Shown piece by piece: positions 59,074 through 64,000 of a DNA stretch of 64,000 nucleotides (position 1 is the first letter of the stretch; every line of letters begins with the position of its first letter). The translations under genes and the position numbers were made by a program. The stretch lies in contig CM077676.1 in NCBI GenBank assembly GCA_039707655.1, positions 237,251,366 to 237,315,365 of the forward strand, written 5' to 3'. Origin of the DNA: Elymus sibiricus. Taxonomy: Eukaryota; Streptophyta; Magnoliopsida; Poales; Poaceae. Below the pieces are notes generated by a model that saw nothing but the letters and a program-made list of their open reading frames with translations, did no database searches and had not been told where the DNA came from.

Positions 59074-59505
59074 CCGGAGGAGCACCCACTAGTGTTCAGT
59101 TTTGGAGATGGGGAGGATGAGCATCCCGCGAATCCTCTAGATCCATTATGGGATGAGATGGACTTGGTCTTGGAGATAGTTGCCCAGAAGAAGGTAGAGG
59201 TGGACCAGCTGTTTGGGGCCTCCGTGCCCGCCGCGGACGAATGGTCTGCCTTGGACGCTGATGCCGCCGAGGCATATTTCCACGCCATCCACTCCAACTT
59301 TGTCCGATTCCACGCATTCTACCACGCTGGTGGCGGCGGTCGTGGCCGTGGGGGTGGTGCTAGCCGCGGCTGTGGCAGTGGCGGAGGTCGTGGCCATGGG
59401 GGTGCCGCTGGCGGTGACCAAGGCCGTGGCGATGGCGGAGGTCGTGGCCGCGGGGGTGGCGCTGACTGGGGTCATGGGGCTGGTGTTGGCCGTGGCGGAG
59501 GCCGT
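59074..59505 (+). pseudogene. Gene G, main coding part: acidic N-terminal region and Gly/Arg-rich tail
   Basis: These 144 codons continue the ATG-GCG-CAA of 22265-22273 in frame (M-A-Q then PEEHPLVFSFG). Residues about 4-87 are acidic (FGDGEDEHPANPLDP, DEWSALDADAAEAYFHA) with a possibly helical segment. Residues 88-147 are a low-complexity GGGRGRGG-type tail, as in some RNA-binding proteins, but no RRM or other domain is visible. There is no internal stop or frameshift, so the disruption may be recent or the gene is constrained elsewhere. Element D lies before it and element C after its last Arg codon. The protein is unknown to me; it could be a host gene or an ORF of an older transposon. Confidence 0.65.
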
Positions 59506-60369
59506 TGTCATGCGTACGACCATCTATGGGACCATCGGGGCCCTTTTGCGATTCGACTGTGAGGATGCGCAAGCACAAAGAGCAGAATCAGCAATCAACG
59601 CAAGGATTTTACCCAGGTTCGGGCCACCGTGAGGTGTAAAACCCTACTCCTGCTTTGTTGCATTGGATGTGTTTTAGCTCAAATACAAGGAGCGCAGCTT
59701 GCCGGCAAGAGTGCGGGAAGTGCAGCTACATGTGCAAATGAGCAAAGTGTTGACCCTTGTAAAGGTTGCCCTGGTCCTCCTTTTATAGATCACGGGGTAA
59801 CCGCAGTGGCAAAGCAGACTTTACATATTGATTAGATAGCCAACAGTGCTATCATACCTAACTCTGCCGGATTAGGACAAACGCATTAAATGCGCCGTTA
59901 GGTGTCATGTGGAGGAGGAGCCCGACAAGGTTTATGCACCGCTCGCCCAGCTACCTCCTATAATCTGGACACGCCTCCTAGATGGGTGTCATTAAAGCTA
60001 ATTCTCTTTCCAGTGCGCTGACATGTGCCCCGACAAGTCTTACCAAACCACCTGCCTACTCGACACCTCACTGATTAGCGACCAGCTGCCCAATGAGGTG
60101 GAGCGAGGAAGAGGCGGTAAGGGTTTGCCGGCACGGAGCTTGGTGGGCCTTCAGCTTGCCGGCGCATATCTTGCCGGCAAGTGCTGCCTCCATCTTCAAT
60201 ACTAGCTAAATACTTCTCGATGGTTCATCTTGATATCTTCTCCACGGTTTTTCAGCCAAGTCTTGAGTCTTGATATTGATAGTCTTCTGGCAAGCCCCGG
60301 CCATCAGGAAAGCTAGCACTGTTTGTGCATAAGTCAGGGTATAAAATGCCCATGTTTTATACACCGCCA
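59506..60369 (-). repeat. 3' LTR of element C
   Basis: The LTR is 864 bp on the plus strand from TGTCATGCG to ACACCGCCA (CCGACA in the partner). Its left 60 bp align with the end of B's LTR (TGTCGTGGG..., GGGACC, GATTCG). The PPT is the reverse complement of 60370-60389, near-identical to that of A. TATA: CTATAAAAGG on the minus strand at about 59789-59779. Confidence 0.85.
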
Positions 60370-60612
60370 GGAGCCCTCGGGCCTAGGCCACACGCGTGCC
60401 CGAAGCGTCATTGGGCTAGGCACAAACAAATGCACAAACGCATGGCGAAGAATTACCGCCATAAATTTTGTGATGATGATTTCTCTTTTGCACGCCCATG
60501 TCATGCATTTAATGCTAGTCGTAGGAGAGGTGGGCTGGAGCAGCAGTTTGTGGTAGTGCGCCTGCAAAAAGTACTGCCACATTGGACAGTAAAGAGCCAG
60601 CCCCCGCGCCTT

Positions 60613-60654
60613 CCCCATAAAAAGGCAACCACGAGGGGGCGTTGCTCATTTACC
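60613..60654 (+). promoter_or_regulatory. Promoter-like blocks of the antisense gene in element C
   Basis: CCCCATAAAAAGG (60613-60625) and TGCTCATTTACC (60643-60654) match the blocks at 12658-12646 and 12631-12620 of A. They lie 110-150 bases upstream of the ATG at 60762, inside an otherwise diverged leader. Conservation of block sequence and spacing suggests a TATA box and transcription start. Confidence 0.65.
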
Positions 60655-60761
60655 CTCGCCCTTCGCTCCATCGTCTTCTTCCTTGCGCCAGAACAGATTC
60701 CGCCGCTGCCGCTACAACCGATTCGCATCTCTTCCATACTCCCCTTCTCCTGTGATCGATC

Positions 60762-61779
60762 ATGGCACCCAAAAAGGCCGGGACAGAGGGAAAGAAACCC
60801 ACTAAGCCCGTTGATCCATAAGCAAAGAGGTGGAAGGTGGAATTGGGGCAGCGGCAGAGGGAAAACACGGTCTTCTTGCCGCCGGCTCTGGACAAGAGTG
60901 CTCTCATGAAAAGGTATGCATATATGTGGGGGAGAGACACCAAAGATCACATAGCTCCAATGGTACTCCGTACTAATAGCAAGCCTTCTGGAGATGCGTA
61001 TCCATTCGTCTGCGCATATTTTTACTGCGGTCTGGTTCCCCCCTATTCCGATTTCTTCACTGAGTTGATGTACACATTTGGGTTCCGGCTTCTGGATTTT
61101 ACTCTGAATGCCATGACTTGTATGTCAGTCTTCGCCCATATGTGTGAAAATTTCGTTGGAGTCGTCCCCAATGTTTCTCCTTTTCGCCATTTCTTCATTC
61201 CCCGCACCGAGGGTGATGTGCTCTCTGGCAGCGTGACCTGGATCCCTCGAACTAAAGCCAAGAGAAATATCTTGCCGGTCTGCTGCATCTAAAGTGGGAA
61301 GAGTGGCGGGCAGAGTGGTGCTGGATTAAGGAAAAGGACTTCCCCAGTTTCTGTGTGCCTTGAACGGAGAAGATCGAGCGCGGCCAGAAAGCGCTTCGCC
61401 GGCAAGGGCTTCCACTGATGAGCCTGTCTGCACCGAGGTCGTACTAGCAAGCGAAGCTGCCGATAACCATGCGACGACAACTAAAGTTGTTGGGGAAGGA
61501 GACATCCCTTCTCAACAGAACCCAACAGGTAATCCGCTTGCTTCCAAGTACTTTCCAAATCTTTGTTTTCTTGAACTTGACTTGTAAATCGAATTTCTTT
61601 CTGCTCATTGCTTCTGTCCAACCTTGTAGATCCAGCTTCTCTCGAAGAAGGGGAAATTACTGCATATATAGAAGAAATTGCAAAAGGCGCTGCTGACGAG
61701 GCTGCCAAGACTTCTGCTGAAGAGACCGCCATGTCTGTCGTTGAGGAGGCTAGGAAAGCTCCCGAAGAACTAGAAAAGT
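60762..61779 (+). pseudogene. Antisense gene of element C, internally deleted
   Basis: The ATG at 60762 (MAPKKAGTEGKK) is followed by TAA 60819-60821. The same frame then gives the PF04195-like domain (YMWGRDTKDH, YPFVCAYFYCGLVPP, YTFGFRLLDFTLNAMTC). A shift near 61250 and a deletion near 61365 remove the rest of exon 1 and the start of exon 2. Exon 2 remains to 61528. An intron with GT/AG ends (61529-61629, 101 bp) and exon 3 start (DPASLEEGEITAYIEE) are at the same position and phase as in A and B. The gene is cut at 61779 by fusion to the truncated LTR. Confidence 0.82.
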
Positions 61780-62374
61780 TCTCCTTTTATAGATCAAGGG
61801 GTAACCACAGTGGCAAAATAGTCTTTACATATTGATTAGATAGCCAACAGTGCTATCATACCTAACTCTGCCGGATTAGGACAAACACATTAAATGTGCC
61901 GTTAGGTGTCATGTGGAGTAGGAGCCCCGGCAAGGTTTCTGCACCGCACGCCCAGCTACCTCCTATAATCTGGACACGCCTCCTGGACGGGTGTCATTAA
62001 AGCTAATTCTCTTTCCAGTCCACTGACACGTGCCCCGACAAGTCTTACCAAACCACCTGCCTGCTCGACACCTAAATGATTAGCGACCAACTGCCCGATG
62101 AGGTGGAGCGAGGAAGAGGCGGTAAGGGTTTGCCGGCATGGAGCTTGTCGGGCCTTCAGCTTGCCGGCACATATCTTGCCGGCAAGTGTTGCCTCTAGCT
62201 TCAGTACTAGCTAAATACTTCTCGATGGTTCATCTTGATATCTTCTCCACAGTTTTGCAACCAAGTCTTGAGTCTTGATATTGATAGTCTTCCGGCAAGC
62301 CCCGGCCATCAGGAAAGCTACCACTGTCTGTGCATAAGTCAGGGTATAAAATGCCCATGTTTTATACACCGACA
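61780..62374 (-). repeat. Truncated 5' LTR of element C
   Basis: These 595 bp correspond to 59776-60369 of the other LTR. It starts abruptly at CTCCTTTTATAG, next to its TATA box, so U5, R and the PBS are lost. It ends ACACCGACA at 62374. Confidence 0.85.
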
Positions 62375-62379
62375 GCAGT

Positions 62380-62391
62380 GGCCGTGACTAG
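62380..62391 (+). pseudogene. Gene G, last three codons and stop
   Basis: After the TSD copy 62375-62379 the sequence reads GGC CGT GAC TAG in the frame left at 59505 (Gly-Arg-Asp-stop), extending the Gly/Arg-rich tail. This yields a total of 150 codons plus stop. The fit depends on the C boundary and on accepting one mismatch in its TSD. Confidence 0.55.
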
Positions 62392-63002
62392 TGTCTGGTT
62401 CAGCTTCAGCTTCTAAAACTGTAGTCATGGTGGAAGCAAATTAACTAGTACTACTATTGTTGTTCGTCCGAATGAATCAACTGTCAAAGGGGTGTTTTCT
62501 TGCTGCCAATGGTTGAATTCATGTCGAACGGCTGGCGTGCATTTTCTCTTACAACTTCTATCTCCCATCTTATTCTTCCTCCAGCCTCCCAAACCAGCGC
62601 CGGCCAAACAGCATGCCCCCGCCACTCCGCGGCCGGCGACTAACGCGAAACAAATGTTCTGCCACCAGAAATATAAATAGTAAAATGGAAAAAAAGAGTC
62701 TCGCCGCCTACTAAAATACTGACATCTCAGACCCACCAGATTGTCAATGTAGTAAATAAACGAGTGAATTAAACAAGGAGAGGCTATCACCAAGGACTTC
62801 ATTTTTGTAGGTCGAGCAAATATAAACTGGGCTTTGGCCTGACCAGCCTACTATATGCACAGCCCACGACATGCTGATACCGGGATCCAGCAGGTCTCGA
62901 CTGGGCTGTGGGACACTGAGCCTAGTTTTTTTCCTTAAAAATGTCTCAGACAGGTTATGTTACCTTTTTAAAGAAAAAACGCATAGCTCAGTTCTTATTT
63001 TC
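62392..63002. other. Sequence downstream of gene G, no feature recognised
   Basis: The stretch would include the 3' untranslated region of G. I see no domain-bearing frame, LTR end or clear repeat. A poly(A) signal cannot be assigned with confidence. Confidence 0.4.
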
Positions 63003-63074
63003 TACTCCCTCCGTATCAAAATATAACACGTTTTGGTAGGCTAAAATAGCCTACAAAATGTCTTATATTTTATA
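63003..63074 (+). mobile_element. Stowaway-type MITE, right end truncated
   Basis: After a TA, CTCCCTCCGTATCAAAATAT begins a roughly 70-bp imperfect palindrome whose arms (about 63014-63043 and 63047-63073) meet at GGCTAAAATAGCC. The CTCCCTCCGT end is typical of grass Stowaway elements (mariner-related, TA target). The matching terminal GGGAG is missing on the right. Confidence 0.75.
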
Positions 63075-63092
63075 AGAATGTTGTGGCCAGAC

Positions 63093-63570
63093 CAACATTA
63101 CTATTTAACCCAGAGAAGAAATGTGTGTATTTTTTTAAAAAGGTAATGGTTGTAAATTATCCGAAAATATTAAATGGGGCATGTCCGCAACATTATGTTT
63201 TAATCCAGCCCAGAAATCGGTGTATTTTGAAAAAACAATTGGGCTTTAAATTCTCATACAAAAGTTAATGGGTTGCAGTCCGCAACATTATTTTTTCACC
63301 CATCCTGTAAATTATTAAAGAAAATCTCTTGTCCAAACAAAATGCCCAGCCCACTTTTATTTTTTATAACATTGCTCTGTCCAGCCAGCCCAGCAAATGT
63401 GTGTATTTAGAAAAGAAGTAAATGGGTTGTAAGTTCTAAGAAAAAAAGAATAAATGGTTGCAGCATGCCCGCAACATTATTTTTTCACCTAGCCAAGCAA
63501 ATGGGTGTATTTCGATTTTTTAACAAATGGGTCGTAAATTCTAAAAAATATTAAATGGGCTGAATGTCCG
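63093..63570 (+). repeat. Diverged tandem repeat of about 95 bp
   Basis: The block (C/T)AACATTA followed by cccAGCCCAGcAAATG-GTGTATTT and then AATGGGTTGTAAATTCT recurs at 63093, 63188, 63283, 63367 (degenerate) and 63472, spacing 84-105 bp. Five decayed copies are visible. Such arrays occur in subterminal regions of CACTA transposons, but no CACTA terminus is seen here. Confidence 0.6.
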
Positions 63571-64000
63571 GCACAGAATAGGAAGCTGACATTGTGGGCC
63601 CACGAGGCTGAAGCCCACGCAAGGCATTGTCAACTTGGTCAACAAAACAATTCTGATAGCCGTAGGCATTGGACGTAAATCAAACGGCCAACGTGCTTCA
63701 TCAATCTCTCGTCCTCTTCATCCTACGCTGGCGGGACCATGCTGGGCTACATTTTTTTTGCGAATTGATGGGCTGCAAATCTTTCAAGACAAGGAGGCAT
63801 GCATTCGGCTTGCGAGAAAATTGGCTGAAATAACTAATAAGAAAAAGGTTCTAAATATAAAAAACACAGCAAACTGGCAATTAGTTTCAAATTTTGGATT
63901 TTTTTTCTTCGGATTTTGAGATTTGAAATACCATTGGATTTTAATCTAATTTTATTTTATTTTTAAATTAGTTTGCATCTGATGGGAAATTTCAGGATTA
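63571..64000. other. Right edge of window, no feature recognised
   Basis: AT-rich sequence with T and A runs near 63750-63765 and 63900. The 94-codon frame at 63635 lacks recognisable features. Confidence 0.35.

Larger units (their letters stand above)
59506..62374 (-). mobile_element. Element C: deletion derivative of the A/B lineage
   Basis: The element is 2869 bp, minus orientation. It consists of a full 3' LTR (59506-60369), PPT, part of the antisense gene, and a truncated 5' LTR (61780-62374). The flanks GCCGT (59501-59505) and GCAGT (62375-62379) are read as a TSD with one later change. This is supported by gene G continuing in frame on both sides. PBS, gag, pol and the inner 270 bp of the 5' LTR are deleted. 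The product is a small non-autonomous relic. Confidence 0.8.

Noticed and set aside
59330..59505. Gly/Arg-rich tail of gene G as a glycine-rich RNA-binding protein
   Set aside because: No RRM or cold-shock domain is visible upstream, so the family name is not justified.
59558..60369. LTR of C starting at TGTGAGGATG (59558)
   Set aside because: Alignment with B's LTR shows homology back to TGTCATGCG at 59506, and that boundary gives a near-matching TSD and restores the gene G frame.

Overview
The window is a stack of nested LTR retrotransposons of the kind that fills large grass genomes. The mix of Tat-type Gypsy elements with antisense genes, an Athila-type element with a tRNA-Asp primer site, a long-LTR chromovirus and a CTCCCTCCGT-type Stowaway MITE suggests a Triticeae species (wheat, barley, rye or Aegilops). 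This is inferred from element types only. I see no bacterial genes, rRNA, tRNA genes or CRISPR. Elements are called A, B, C, D, E, F and H; G is a small gene. Boundaries come from TG...CA ends, paired LTRs, 5-bp target-site duplications (TSDs), primer-binding sites (PBS) and polypurine tracts (PPT).

Layout. B (Tat-type Gypsy, minus strand) runs from before base 1 to 22223. A (same lineage, plus strand, 674-13691, TSD GATGC) is inserted in B's antisense gene. G is a roughly 150-codon open frame whose ATG is at 22265, 41 bp beyond B's LTR. D (Athila-type, plus strand, 22274-59068, TSD CGCAA) sits between codons 3 and 4 of G. D carries three insertions: E (chromovirus, minus strand, 25534-40121, TSD TAGAC), F (solo LTR, 42027-45966, TSD GTAGT) and H (Tat-type, plus strand, 48000-56019, TSD ATGGG). 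G resumes at 59074, is split again by C (deletion derivative of the A/B lineage, minus strand, 59506-62374) and stops at 62391. The right edge (62392-64000) holds a Stowaway-like MITE and a decayed tandem repeat of about 95 bp.

How the parts work together. A, B and C carry a gene antisense to gag-pol between pol and the 3' LTR. Its two introns are at conserved positions. In A, splicing gives an exact multiple of three (1241 codons) with one nonsense codon, while A's gag-pol has five breaks. The gene has a Transposase_28-like N-terminus and a long coiled coil. H carries at the same place and orientation an unrelated 255-aa ORF with a B3-type DNA-binding domain. No element looks autonomous: each gag-pol has stops, frameshifts, deletions or substituted catalytic residues. 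LTR divergence counted by eye (A about 3%, D about 4%) suggests insertions around one to two million years old under commonly used grass rates.
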